In this document: positions 1 through 8,038 of the stretch, piece by piece
How positions within the stretch are numbered: position 1 is the stretch's first letter
Layout of the letters: every line of letters begins with the position of its first letter
From: Vagococcus fessus
Lineage (GTDB): Bacteria; Bacillota; Bacilli; Lactobacillales; Vagococcaceae
Assembly: GCF_003987565.1 (NCBI RefSeq)
Contig: NZ_NGJY01000001.1
Span: 1-64,000 of the forward strand
DNA: 64,000 bases
Direction: 5' to 3'
Notes under the pieces: model-generated
What the model was told of the DNA's origin: nothing
Seen by the model: only the letters and a program-made list of their open reading frames with translations
The model's database searches: none
Made by a program: the position numbers and the translations under genes

Positions 1-3
1 AAA

Positions 4-120
<117 letters not shown>

Positions 121-134
121 TTAGATATTATTAT

Positions 135-208
135 TCCGGCATAGCTCAGTTGGTAGTAGCGCATGACTGTTAATCATGATGTCGTAGGTTCGAGTCCTAC
201 TGCCGGAG
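135..208 (+). tRNA. tRNA-Asn (GTT)
   Basis: Cloverleaf with acceptor TCCGGCA/TGCCGGA, anticodon GTT at 169-171 in a seven-base loop, and T-arm GTAGGTTCGAGTCCTAC. The 3' CCA is not encoded. First tRNA after the 5S gene and probably part of the rRNA transcript. Confidence 0.96.
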
Positions 209-241
209 TAACTTTAAAATAGATTTAAGTAAGATCAACCT

Positions 242-328
242 GGAGAGTTGTCCGAGAGGCCGAAGGAGCACGCTTGGAAAGCGTGTAGGCGGGAAACTGT
301 CTCAAGGGTTCGAATCCCTTACTCTCCG
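242..328 (+). tRNA. tRNA-Ser (GGA)
   Basis: Class II tRNA with a long variable arm (GGCGGGAAACTGTC region). The acceptor GGAGAGT pairs with ACTCTCC and the anticodon GGA is at 276-278. CCA is not encoded. Confidence 0.96.
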
Positions 329-351
329 TTTTAAAGTAAATAGTGTCTTAA

Positions 352-423
352 GGCCCGTTGGTCAAGCGGTTAAGACACCGCCCTTTCACGGCGGTATCAC
401 GGGTTCGATTCCCGTACGGGTCA
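352..423 (+). tRNA. tRNA-Glu (TTC)
   Basis: Acceptor GGCCCGT/ACGGGTC, anticodon stem CCGCC/GGCGG enclosing CTTTCAC with anticodon TTC, discriminator A. CCA is not encoded. Confidence 0.96.
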
Positions 424-456
424 TTAATATAGAAATATATTAAACTTATATATAAT

Positions 457-530
457 GGTTTGGTAGTTCAGCTGGTTAGAATGCCTGCCTGTCACGCAGG
501 AGGTCGCGGGTTCGAGTCCCGTCCAGACCG
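457..530 (+). tRNA. tRNA-Asp (GTC)
   Basis: Acceptor GGTTTGG/CCAGACC, anticodon stem CCTGC/GCAGG with anticodon GTC, and the discriminator G typical of tRNA-Asp. Confidence 0.96.
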
Positions 531-541
531 TTTTTATATTA

Positions 542-617
542 GGCTTGATAGCTCAGTTGGTAGAGCACTTGATTGAAGCTCAAGGTGTCGGCAGTTCGAT
601 TCTGTCTCAAGCCACCA
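542..617 (+). tRNA. tRNA-Phe (GAA), with encoded CCA
   Basis: Acceptor GGCTTGA/TCAAGCC, anticodon GAA in the loop TTGAAGC, discriminator A at 614 followed by CCA at 615-617. It is the only gene of this cluster whose mature CCA end is encoded in the DNA. Confidence 0.95.
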
Positions 618-620
618 TTT

Positions 621-701
621 GGAGGAATAGCGAAGTGGCTAAACGCGACGGACTGTAAATCCGTTCCTTAGGGTTCAGTGGTTCGAATCCACTTTCCTCC
701 A
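621..701 (+). tRNA. tRNA-Tyr (GTA)
   Basis: Class II tRNA with a long variable arm; acceptor GGAGGAA/TTCCTCC; anticodon GTA in GACTGTAAATC. It begins three bases after the encoded CCA of tRNA-Phe. Confidence 0.95.
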
Positions 702-710
702 TTACATGTT

Positions 711-781
711 AGGGGTATAGTTTAGCGGTAGAACTACGGTCTCCAAAACCGTCAGCGTGGGTTCGATTCCTACTACCCCTG
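711..781 (+). tRNA. tRNA-Trp (CCA)
   Basis: Acceptor AGGGGTA/TACCCCT, anticodon loop CTCCAAA with anticodon CCA, and discriminator G as usual for bacterial tRNA-Trp. Confidence 0.95.
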
Positions 782-798
782 TTTTAAATATTAAATAT

Positions 799-872
799 GG
801 CGGATGTGGTGAAGTGGTTAACACATCGGATTGTGGTTCCGACATGCGTGGGTTCGATTCCCATCATCCGCC
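799..872 (+). tRNA. tRNA-His (GTG), copy 1
   Basis: Acceptor GCGGATG/CATCCGC with the extra G-1 at 799 opposite discriminator C at 872, the hallmark of tRNA-His. Anticodon GTG lies in the loop TTGTGGT. It differs from copy 2 at one base (T845 versus C944). Confidence 0.95.
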
Positions 873-897
873 CCTTTTTATTATTAAATATTAATAT

Positions 898-971
898 GGC
901 GGATGTGGTGAAGTGGTTAACACATCGGATTGTGGTTCCGACACGCGTGGGTTCGATTCCCATCATCCGCC
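898..971 (+). tRNA. tRNA-His (GTG), copy 2
   Basis: Same structure as copy 1, offset by exactly 99 bp and with near-identical AT-rich spacer sequence upstream (TATTAAATATTAA). This indicates a tandem duplication. Confidence 0.95.
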
Positions 972-982
972 TATTTTATTTT

Positions 983-1054
983 TGGGCTATCGCCAAGCGG
1001 TAAGGCAACAGACTTTGACTCTGTCATTCGTTGGTTCGAATCCAGCTAGCCCAG
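983..1054 (+). tRNA. tRNA-Gln (TTG)
   Basis: Acceptor TGGGCTA/TAGCCCA, anticodon TTG in GACTTTGACTC, discriminator G. CCA is not encoded. Confidence 0.95.
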
Positions 1055-1069
1055 TTTTTTTATATTTAC

Positions 1070-1140
<71 letters not shown>

Positions 1141-1148
1141 TTTAATTT

Positions 1149-1232
1149 GCCGGTGTGGCGGAATTGGCAGACGCGCTGGACTCAAAATCCTGTGACCGCA
1201 AGGTCGTGCCGGTTCGACCCCGGCCACCGGTA
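1149..1232 (+). tRNA. tRNA-Leu (CAA)
   Basis: Class II tRNA with variable arm TGACCGCAAGGTCG, acceptor GCCGGTG/CACCGGT, anticodon CAA in the loop CTCAAAA. It is the last tRNA of the cluster. The nearby integrase relic suggests that this end once bordered an integrated element. Confidence 0.94.
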
Positions 1233-1267
1233 TTACAAGTACTTTCAGGACTTCCTAAAAGTAAAGA

Positions 1268-1319
1268 GAAACCTCTCAAGACGTTGATATAACAGCGTTT
1301 CGAGAGGTTTCTTTTTTTT
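1268..1319 (+). terminator. Terminator of the rRNA-tRNA operon
   Basis: GAAACCTCTC (1268-1277) pairs perfectly with GAGAGGTTTC (1302-1311), with extra inner pairing, and is followed by eight T residues. Confidence 0.92.
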
Positions 1320-1331
1320 GTGTATTTAAGA

Positions 1332-1500
1332 CTATTTAGATGTTTTCAAAATATTGGTGCATTCATTATAGCTATCTAGAAGAAGTCGATTAATAGCATC
1401 AGTTTCTTTTTTCATTCTTTTCTATGATGTGAGAGTATATGTTCAGTGGTATAGATATATTTGCATGTCCAAGTCGTTTAGAACTATATTTCACACTTAG
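1332..1500 (-). pseudogene. Phage-type integrase C-terminal relic
   Basis: The minus strand from about 1500 reads KRLGHANISIPLNIYSH, the C-terminal LGHxxxxxTLxxYSH signature of phage/ICE tyrosine recombinases, including the region of the catalytic tyrosine. A six-A run (minus strand, 1407-1412) shifts the frame. One frame later the text continues EKETDAINRLLLDSYN and ends at a stop at 1332-1334. Upstream of about 1500 the frame contains a stop and the rest of the gene is missing. It points toward the 3' end of the tRNA cluster, a common integration target. I infer a decayed integrative element, and cannot tell which family. Confidence 0.75.
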
Positions 1501-1593
1501 TAGCTATTGATTAAAGAGAATAGAAAGGGGTAAGCACGTAACTTGTTATTATTATAAAATCTTTAGTAAGATAAAATAGTAAGGAGGGAATTT

Positions 1594-3012
1594 ATGGGAT
1601 TATCAGTTATGTGGTTTAGAAAAGATTTACGTTTGGATGATAATACGGCTTTAAAATTGGCATTAGCAGAATTAACAAATAATGATGAACTACTATGTAT
1701 GTTTCAACTTAATCCTGACCAATTCAAAGTCGGAACGATGAATCATGATTATTTCTTTACTGCTTTACAAAAATTTGCTAATTGTTCTAAAGATAAAGGA
1801 TTCCCAATTCATTTTATATTCGGGGAACCGTTAGAGTCATTTCGTTCTCTTAAAAGAAAATATCCCAGTTGGAGTAAAGTTTATTTCAATCGCGATGAGA
1901 GGGGGAAAGGGTTTAAAAGGGATCAGATTATGATGGAGTATTTTCACTCAGAAAACATTGAAATAAATAGTACATTGGATGCCCATTTACATGGAGCATT
2001 TGAAATAAAGAAAAAAGATGGCAGTTCTTATAAGATGTTTACACCTTATTATAAGCAGTGGTGTAAATTACAAAAGAATGTCTATTCTAAATTAAAAGTT
2101 GAAAATTTTAAAGATAGAGTTATTGTTAATCCTACTGATTTTTTAGCTGGATCAGAATACTTTGAAAAACTTCTTCTTAATAGTCAACATGATTTTTCAG
2201 ATAAAGTAGGTTCTAAACAGGCTGAATTATACTTAAATGACTTTATATTAAAAAAGATGAATGATTATGATGAGAATCGAGATATTCCTTCATTATCAGG
2301 TACAAGTAAATTATCATCATATCTTCGTTCAGGGGAAATTTCAATTCGAAAAGTTTGGCACACAGCCTGGAACATGGAAGATAGTGCTGGAAAAGAAAGT
2401 TTTCTGAAGGAGTTATGTTGGCGTGATTTTTATAATATGATTTCAGCTGAAAATCCTCATCAACACAATACTGAATTGAAAGAAAAGTATAAGAATTTTC
2501 CATGGAACCAGGGGTGTTTAGAATTTGAAGCATGGAAAAAAGGACAGACTGGCTACCCTATTATTGATGCGGCGATGCGTCAATTAAACCAAACGGGCTG
2601 GATGCATAATCGATTGCGGATGCTAGTCGCTTCATTTTTAACAAAAGATTTATTGATAGATTGGCGTTTAGGTGAAGAGTATTTTTCAAAACAATTAATA
2701 GATTATGATTCTGCAAGTAATGTCGGAGGATGGCAATGGGCCGCCTCGACAGGCACAGATGCGGTGCCTTATTTTAGAATTTTTAATCCAACAACACAGG
2801 GGAAAAAATTTGATGAAAAGGGAAGTTTTATCAGAGCATACTTACCTGAATTGAAAAATATTCCTGATAATTATATTCATGAGCCGCAAAAGATGACTCT
2901 TTCTGATCAATATAAGTACAAGTGTGTGATAGGGAGTGATTATCCTGAGCCTATTGTGAATCATAAAGTAGCGCGTGCTCAAGCAATAGAATTATTTAAA
3001 GAATGGTCGTAG
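1594..3012 (+). CDS. phr: Deoxyribodipyrimidine photolyase (class I, cryptochrome/photolyase family)
   Basis: 472 residues, full length for a CPD photolyase that repairs cyclobutane pyrimidine dimers with FADH- and blue light. The N-terminal Rossmann domain opens with MWFRKDLRLDDNTAL. The C-terminal FAD-binding domain carries WMHNRLRM at about 345-352, then DYDSASNVGGWQWAASTGTDA and the PYFRIFNP motif. The start at 1594 follows AAGGAGG (1581-1587) with good spacing. It stands alone between the integrase relic and an unknown membrane protein gene. Whether it belonged to the lost element cannot be decided, but its base composition is like the neighbourhood. Specificity (CPD rather than 6-4 or cryptochrome) is inferred from overall similarity to bacterial class I enzymes. 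Confidence 0.93.
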   Translation: MGLSVMWFRKDLRLDDNTALKLALAELTNNDELLCMFQLNPDQFKVGTMNHDYFFTALQKFANCSKDKGFPIHFIFGEPLESFRSLKRKYPSWSKVYFNRDERGKGFKRDQIMMEYFHSENIEINSTLDAHLHGAFEIKKKDGSSYKMFTPYYKQWCKLQKNVYSKLKVENFKDRVIVNPTDFLAGSEYFEKLLLNSQHDFSDKVGSKQAELYLNDFILKKMNDYDENRDIPSLSGTSKLSSYLRSGEISIRKVWHTAWNMEDSAGKESFLKELCWRDFYNMISAENPHQHNTELKEKYKNFPWNQGCLEFEAWKKGQTGYPIIDAAMRQLNQTGWMHNRLRMLVASFLTKDLLIDWRLGEEYFSKQLIDYDSASNVGGWQWAASTGTDAVPYFRIFNPTTQGKKFDEKGSFIRAYLPELKNIPDNYIHEPQKMTLSDQYKYKCVIGSDYPEPIVNHKVARAQAIELFKEWS

Positions 3013-3086
3013 TATATATATTAAGAGATAAGATATTAATAAACAGTTAACGAAATTATTTTTTGAAAAAAATCACTCCATTAATA

Positions 3087-3141
3087 AGTATCTAATAGAA
3101 GTAGTTAGATACTATCTTGGGATGATTATTTTTGTTATAAT
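3087..3141 (+). promoter_or_regulatory. Extended -10 promoter with upstream inverted repeat
   Basis: AGTATCTAA (3087-3095) and TTAGATACT (3105-3113) form a perfect 9-bp inverted repeat with a 9-nt spacer and no T-tract. It lies just upstream of an extended -10 element TGTTATAAT (3133-3141). The dyad would cover roughly -60 to -35 of the next gene, a position suited to a regulator. The regulator is unknown. Confidence 0.5.
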
Positions 3142-3177
3142 AGAAATGTTAAGTAAATGTTTGGAGGGACTGTTATC

Positions 3178-3744
3178 TTGGATATGGACGACAATTTAAG
3201 AAAAGTAAGAGATACAATTATTCAACTTGTGTTTGTTGTAGTTGTGATAATTGGCTTTGAGTATGTTTGTTTTTCTCAAATTATTAATAGTGCGACATTA
3301 TCTGTAAAAATTTTATTTGGGTGTGTAGCAGTTGTAGTAGCAGGCTTATTATTATATATGTATAACTCTCAATTGAATTCATCGACCTTTAAAAAAGTAC
3401 TAAAGAATTTTCTATCAATAATTTCAGTTTTATTGACAGTTTTTAATGCTCAATTTTTTAAGGGTGATTTGGATTCGAAATTGGTATATGTATTATTACC
3501 TCTAGTACTGAATCTGATTCCGATACTCTCTGATTTCTTTATGAATTGTTTAGATTTGAAATATGAATTAGAGTTGGGGCAATCGCGAAAAACACTTGAG
3601 GAAAAAAGACGTTTAGAAGCAGAAATGAGAGCATTAGAAGATGAAAAGAGACGTCTTGAGGCAGCTCAAAAAATGGAGCGTGCAACACAAAGACAATTAG
3701 AGACAATAAATGATAAATTAGATCACTTATTATCTGACAGATAG
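3178..3744 (+). CDS. Unknown membrane protein with C-terminal coiled coil
   Basis: I do not recognise this family. The best start is TTG at 3178, nine bases after GGAGGG (3163-3168); an upstream in-frame ATG at 3157 would lie before the ribosome site. The 188-residue product has about four hydrophobic segments in the first 125 residues (for example QLVFVVVVIIGF and ILFGCVAVVVAGLLLY). A highly charged helix of about 50 residues follows, rich in E, K and R with heptad spacing (EEKRRLEAEMRALEDEKRRL), ending in LDHLLSDR. This suggests an integral membrane protein with a cytoplasmic coiled-coil tail that oligomerises or binds a partner. It is monocistronic, with its own promoter and a terminator directly after the stop. 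Confidence 0.75.
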   Translation: MDMDDNLRKVRDTIIQLVFVVVVIIGFEYVCFSQIINSATLSVKILFGCVAVVVAGLLLYMYNSQLNSSTFKKVLKNFLSIISVLLTVFNAQFFKGDLDSKLVYVLLPLVLNLIPILSDFFMNCLDLKYELELGQSRKTLEEKRRLEAEMRALEDEKRRLEAAQKMERATQRQLETINDKLDHLLSDR

Positions 3745-3746
3745 AA

Positions 3747-3778
3747 GGCTAGCCAAGTGGGTTAGTCTTTTCTTTTTA
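3747..3778 (+). terminator. Terminator after the coiled-coil membrane protein
   Basis: GGCTAGCC (3747-3754) pairs with GGTTAGTC (3760-3767) using G-T pairs and is followed by a T-rich tract. Confidence 0.8.
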
Positions 3779-3807
3779 TTTATATATGACAAGGGAGTGT
3801 AGTGACT

Positions 3808-4608
3808 ATGAAAGCTATTAATTTTAATGAGGTAAGTCTCATAGAGAGTGTGGAATTGTGGAATGATTGTTTTAGTGATTATCCAACTCCTATGGTAATG
3901 ACAAGTGAAACACTTAAAGCTAGATTTAACAAGTTTGGATTATCAGAAGAACTATCTTTTATTATGAAAGATGAAGAAAAGCTTCTAGGGCTTATTTTAA
4001 TAGGAGTTAGAGAGTTTGATGGTATTGTGACAGCTTGGGTCGGTGGAATGGGTGTTAGGCCTTCAGAAAGACAGTCAGGGGTTGCTAAAGCGATGCTTAC
4101 TGAAATGGAAGAGAGAGCAAAAGCTTGTGGGGTAGAAGTTATTAAATTTGAAGTATTGTCAGAGAATTCAAAAGCGAAGAAATTATACATGGCCAGTGGC
4201 TATTCTATTATGACTGATTTAGGTATCTATCAAGGTAGTGTTTCTAAATTTAATAAATCTGATATTTACATTGAAATGAGTAAAGATCAATTGGAGCCCC
4301 AAGATACACCATGGCAAAATAGAAATGTATTTAATGAAAGTTTTGATTTTATTTTAAACCATAAAAAAATAGGCGAACTTGTTTTAGACGAAGCTTCTGA
4401 TAAAGAAGGAAAAAAATCATTGATTATACGCCAGTTTAGATTACCAACTTTGTATATAGAACAAGCCTTATCAACTCTTAATAAAAAATACGGTGAAATT
4501 AGTATAACATGGAGTAATTTCGATGAAGCGGATCTTGTAACCCAGGCACTAACCGACTATTGTTTTAACAAAGTCAATTCTCAACTCCAATTAAAAAAAT
4601 ATATTTAG
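3808..4608 (+). CDS. GNAT family N-acetyltransferase
   Basis: 266 residues. The N-terminal half carries a GNAT fold with the acetyl-CoA loop (RPSERQSGVAKAML, a Q/RxxGxA match) and the later ENSKAKKLYMASGY block typical of the family. The C-terminal 110 residues form a second, unrecognised domain, so the protein is longer than a minimal GNAT of about 150 residues. ATG at 3808 lies ten bases from GGGAG (3793-3797); the in-frame GTG at 3802 is too close. The substrate cannot be predicted. It is a single gene before the cold-shock promoter. Confidence 0.85.
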   Translation: MKAINFNEVSLIESVELWNDCFSDYPTPMVMTSETLKARFNKFGLSEELSFIMKDEEKLLGLILIGVREFDGIVTAWVGGMGVRPSERQSGVAKAMLTEMEERAKACGVEVIKFEVLSENSKAKKLYMASGYSIMTDLGIYQGSVSKFNKSDIYIEMSKDQLEPQDTPWQNRNVFNESFDFILNHKKIGELVLDEASDKEGKKSLIIRQFRLPTLYIEQALSTLNKKYGEISITWSNFDEADLVTQALTDYCFNKVNSQLQLKKYI

Positions 4609-4681
4609 TTACGGAAACAGTTGATAGAGTAGGTATTTGAACGAAATGAAAATAATGTTTTCATTTAATGTTATTTAGTCC

Positions 4682-4710
4682 TTTACTTATTAATAAATGT
4701 GAGGTATACT
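4682..4710 (+). promoter_or_regulatory. Promoter of the cold shock gene
   Basis: TTTACT (4682-4687) and TATACT (4705-4710) with a 17-bp spacer. Transcription would start near 4717 and leave a leader of about 115 nt, as is usual for csp mRNAs whose structured leader controls cold induction. Confidence 0.7.
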
Positions 4711-4832
4711 AAGTATGTAATAAGTTAGATACACATGCAGGTTGCTAAACATTTATTGTTTTGAGACACCTCTTTTGTAGCATCGATATTTATTGCAATA
4801 AAACGCGCTATGCGCAACAGGAGGAAACAACA

Positions 4833-5033
4833 ATGGCTCAAGGAACAGTAAAATGGTTTAACGCAGACAAAGGTTTCGGTTTCATCACTCAAGAAGACGG
4901 TTCAGACGTGTTCGCACACTTCTCAGCTATCCAAGGTGAAGGATTCAAAACTTTAGAAGAAGGTCAAGCAGTGACTTTCGACGTTGAAGAAGGTCAACGT
5001 GGATTACAAGCTACTAACATCGTTAAAGCTTAA
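4833..5033 (+). CDS. cspA: Cold shock protein (CspA family)
   Basis: 66 residues, the standard size. One cold-shock OB-fold domain with RNP1 (KGFGFI) and RNP2 (VFAHFSA) motifs; binds single-stranded RNA and acts as a chaperone. The start is ATG at 4833 after AGGAGG (4819-4824); the longer frame upstream would run through the leader and is not credible. It has its own promoter with a long leader and its own UUCG-capped terminator. Codons are the preferred ones (AAC, GAC, TTC), unlike the neighbours, consistent with high expression. Confidence 0.97.
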   Translation: MAQGTVKWFNADKGFGFITQEDGSDVFAHFSAIQGEGFKTLEEGQAVTFDVEEGQRGLQATNIVKA

Positions 5034-5054
5034 TTCCATAACTTTACTAATTTA

Positions 5055-5086
5055 AACAACTAAACTTCGGTTTAGTTGTTTTTTTA
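5055..5086 (+). terminator. Terminator of cspA (TTCG tetraloop)
   Basis: AACAACTAAAC, loop TTCG, GTTTAGTTGTT, then a T-run: an 11-bp perfect stem with a UUCG tetraloop. Confidence 0.95.
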
Positions 5087-5100
5087 TTTTAAAAAACTAG

Positions 5101-5140
5101 AACAAAAAAGATGGAAGAATAATCTTCCATCTTTTTTGTT
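5101..5140. terminator. Convergent terminator of the HdeD-like gene
   Basis: 18-bp perfect arms (5101-5118 and 5123-5140) with A-run and T-run flanks, working in both directions between two converging genes. Confidence 0.93.
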
Positions 5141-5683
5141 CTAGTAGTTTTGCTTGTTTTGCATTAAAAGTCTTACAGCTTCAGATACACCGATAAATAT
5201 TAGGATTCCTCCGAAGACTCTGAATAACAGAATAATACTTGAGAATGGATTGAATATAAGTAAGACGCCGGCAATAATAATAATGACACTATAGATATTA
5301 TGACCAAGTCTATATCTAGGATTAACTTCTTTAATAGTTTGATCAGTAGTTAGTTGAACTAAACCATTTAGAACAATTAAAATACCGAGTACAAAAGGCA
5401 GCATACTAATAATGACTTTTGAGAAAATAAGTACGATCACAGTAAATAAAAAGTACATGCACGCTGTAATAAACTCAGGCCCTAAAATTGTATGTGTGAC
5501 TTTTGATGCTTTAATTGCTTGAATGAGATTTAAAATCCCAATCAAAAGTAAATAGGCGGCTAATGTATAGATAATACTTGTAAAGACTAGTTTTGGTTTT
5601 AAAACAACTAAAAAACCAATGACAATAAAGATTAAAATTCTAAGTAATGTGAATTTTTGTAGTTGATTAATCATATTTTTCAA
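5141..5683 (-). CDS. HdeD/DUF308-like integral membrane protein
   Basis: 180 residues with about six hydrophobic helices arranged as three similar pairs, as in the HdeD (DUF308) family: for example LLRILIFIVIGFLVVLKP and IIIIAGVLLIFNPFSSIILLF. The family is linked to acid resistance in enterobacteria; its role in Gram-positives is unknown. The likely start is TTG at 5683, seven bases after GGAGGG; the upstream ATG at 5698 overlaps that ribosome site. The stop codon lies at the foot of the terminator hairpin. Confidence 0.8.
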   Translation of the reverse strand: MKNMINQLQKFTLLRILIFIVIGFLVVLKPKLVFTSIIYTLAAYLLLIGILNLIQAIKASKVTHTILGPEFITACMYFLFTVIVLIFSKVIISMLPFVLGILIVLNGLVQLTTDQTIKEVNPRYRLGHNIYSVIIIIAGVLLIFNPFSSIILLFRVFGGILIFIGVSEAVRLLMQNKQNY

Positions 5684-5860
5684 TGAAATACCCTCCATAT
5701 TTTTAAGTTACTTATTATTTTATATTAAATAACAGTTAATTGCTAGATGTTCAAGATGATAAAGTCTAATAGTTTGTTAATTACTAGCCAAATCACTTGA
5801 AAACTCAGCCAAAAAAAGGGAAAATAGAGTAGTTAGAATAAAAAGAAATGAGGGAATAGT

Positions 5861-6673
5861 ATGTCTAATCTTGATGCTATTGGATTTATTGATTCGGGAG
5901 TAGGTGGCTTAACAGTAGTTAAAGAATCGTTACGTCAATTACCGAATGAAAAAGTCATTTATTTAGGCGATACGGCTCGTTGCCCTTATGGACCTAGACC
6001 TGTAGAACAAGTGATTCAATATACGCGTGAAATGACGCAGTTTTTATTAGAAAAAAATATTAAGATGTTAGTGATTGCCTGTAATACGGCAACAGCAGTG
6101 GCTCTTGATATTTTAAGAAAAGAAATTGATATACCGGTAATTGGAGTAATTTTACCTGGTAGCAGTGAAGCGATAAAACGTACTTCAAATAATAGGATTG
6201 CAGTTATCGGTACAGAAGGAACGGTAGCAAGCCATGCCTACGGGAATACTATAAACGGGAAGTCCCCTGATACAGAAGTAATAGAGCTAGCTTGTCCTAA
6301 GTTTGTTCCTATTGTAGAGAGTAAAAAATATGACACACCACTTGCTAAAATGGTGGTAGCAGAAACATTGAAACCTTTAAAAGAAAAAAAGGTTGATTGC
6401 TTAGTTTTAGGCTGTACACATTACCCGTTATTACGTCCATTGGTTCAAAATGTCATGGGAAGTGGTGTTTCTCTAATTGATTCTGGAGCAGAGACTGTGG
6501 ATCATATAAGTATGTTGTTAGATTATTTTGAAATAGCAGCACCAGCTAAACGCAATGACCTGTCACATGAATTTTATGCCACAGGTTCAGTGTCAATGTT
6601 TGAAGAAATTGCTGCCGATTGGCTAGGATTATCAAACGTTGAAGTTAAAAAAGCAAAAATAGAGCAAGATTAA
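5861..6673 (+). CDS. murI: Glutamate racemase
   Basis: 270 residues. Converts L-glutamate to D-glutamate for peptidoglycan. Shows DSGVGGLTV at 11-19, the first catalytic cysteine in ACNTATA (about 73) and the second in LGCTHYP (about 185). Start ATG 5861 after GAGGGA. It leads a cluster murI, rph-rdgB, YfcE-like phosphodiesterase, with 15 nt or less between genes, and probably cbpB. Confidence 0.97.
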   Translation: MSNLDAIGFIDSGVGGLTVVKESLRQLPNEKVIYLGDTARCPYGPRPVEQVIQYTREMTQFLLEKNIKMLVIACNTATAVALDILRKEIDIPVIGVILPGSSEAIKRTSNNRIAVIGTEGTVASHAYGNTINGKSPDTEVIELACPKFVPIVESKKYDTPLAKMVVAETLKPLKEKKVDCLVLGCTHYPLLRPLVQNVMGSGVSLIDSGAETVDHISMLLDYFEIAAPAKRNDLSHEFYATGSVSMFEEIAADWLGLSNVEVKKAKIEQD

Positions 6674-6688
6674 AAAGGGGAATTATCA

Positions 6689-8035
6689 ATGAGACATGAT
6701 GGTCGCGATTATAATGAATTGAGAAAAGTAACAATTGAAAAAGATGTATTAAAACACCCGGAAGGTTCTGTTTTAATTTCTTTTGGAGATACAAAGGTTT
6801 TTTGTGCGGCGACGTTAGAAGACAGAGTCCCTCCTTTTTTAAGAGGGCAAGGTAGCGGATGGGTGACGGCAGAGTACAGCATGTTACCACGCGCGACTAA
6901 TACGCGTAACAGACGTGAGAGCGCGAAAGGGAAGCTTACAGGGCGTACGATGGAAATCCAACGTCTAATCGGCCGTTCACTTCGTAGTGTTGTTGATTTA
7001 GAAAAATTAGGTGAACGTTCAATCATCGTCGATTGTGATGTTATCCAAGCGGATGGTGGAACTCGTACTGCGAGTATTACTGGAGCATTCGTCGCTTTGT
7101 CATTAGCTATTGAAAAATTGATTGAATCAGGTGAGTTAACAGAAAATCCAATAAAAGAACACTTGGCAGCTGTTAGTGTTGGGGTACTTCCCACGAAAGA
7201 AGTAGTGCTAGATTTAGACTACGTTGAAGATTCAGCTGCAGCGGTGGATATGAACCTTGTTATGACAGAATCTGGAGAGTTTGTAGAGATTCAAGGAACT
7301 GGAGAAGAATCAACGTTTACAGTAGCAGAATTAAATCAACTCTTACAAGTTGGAGATTTAGGGATAAAAGAATTAATTGCTAAACAAAAAGAAGTATTAG
7401 CTCCTCAATCAACAGATATGGAAGCTGGAGATGAATCTGTTATTTTAATCGCTACAGGAAATAAAGGAAAAGCAAAAGAATTTGAAGCTATCTTCAAGGA
7501 AAAAGGTTTGGATGTCAAAACCTTATTAGATTTCCCAAATGTACCTGAAGTAGAAGAAACAGGCAAAACATTCGCAGAAAATGCATTACTTAAAGCAGAA
7601 ACAATCTCTAGACAGTTTAATTGTTTAGTTTTGGCAGATGATTCAGGTTTGATGGTCGATGCTTTAAATGGGCAACCAGGTATTTATTCAGCACGATATG
7701 CGGGTAAATTGAAAAGTGATGCTGCCAATAATGCCAAATTAATGCATGAGCTAACAGATATCCCACAAACAGAACGAATAGCTAAATTCCACTGTACACT
7801 TGCTGTGGCAGCTCCAGGTAAAGAGAGTTTAGTGGTTGAAGGAGAAGTTAAAGGTGAAATTTTAGCTATTCCTCGTGGCGATAATGGTTTTGGGTATGAC
7901 CCGTTATTTTTAGTGCCTTCTTTAAATAAAACAATGGCAGAATTATCAGGTTCTGAAAAAAATAAAATCAGTCATAGAGCACAAGCTATTAAAGCATTAG
8001 ATAGTGCTTGGGATGAGTGGTATAAAGGAGTTTAA
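6689..8035 (+). CDS. rph: Ribonuclease PH - XTP/dITP pyrophosphatase fusion (RPH-RdgB)
   Basis: 448 residues in one uninterrupted frame. Residues 1-240 are RNase PH, which trims tRNA 3' ends by phosphorolysis ([11 protein letters not shown] start, [15 protein letters not shown] and the [16 protein letters not shown] signature). Residues 250-448 are an RdgB/HAM1 nucleotide pyrophosphatase that removes XTP and dITP ([35 protein letters not shown] near the end). In Bacillus these are adjacent genes (rph, ysnA), so here they are fused. The linker of about ten residues contains no start with a ribosome site, so two separate products are unlikely. Similar fusions are known in Enterococcaceae. Confidence 0.95.
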   Translation: MRHDGRDYNELRKVTIEKDVLKHPEGSVLISFGDTKVFCAATLEDRVPPFLRGQGSGWVTAEYSMLPRATNTRNRRESAKGKLTGRTMEIQRLIGRSLRSVVDLEKLGERSIIVDCDVIQADGGTRTASITGAFVALSLAIEKLIESGELTENPIKEHLAAVSVGVLPTKEVVLDLDYVEDSAAAVDMNLVMTESGEFVEIQGTGEESTFTVAELNQLLQVGDLGIKELIAKQKEVLAPQSTDMEAGDESVILIATGNKGKAKEFEAIFKEKGLDVKTLLDFPNVPEVEETGKTFAENALLKAETISRQFNCLVLADDSGLMVDALNGQPGIYSARYAGKLKSDAANNAKLMHELTDIPQTERIAKFHCTLAVAAPGKESLVVEGEVKGEILAIPRGDNGFGYDPLFLVPSLNKTMAELSGSEKNKISHRAQAIKALDSAWDEWYKGV

Positions 8036-8038
8036 GAT

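Larger units (their letters stand above)
799..971 (+). repeat. Tandem duplication of tRNA-His
   Basis: Two 74-nt tRNA-His copies are 99 bp apart, each preceded by a similar AT-rich spacer, and differ at one base. Direct reading shows a recent or homogenised tandem duplication. Confidence 0.85.

Noticed and set aside
1594-3012. Photolyase as cargo of the lost integrative element
   Set aside because: Composition is like the rest of the chromosome and there is no right-hand boundary; adjacency alone is not enough.
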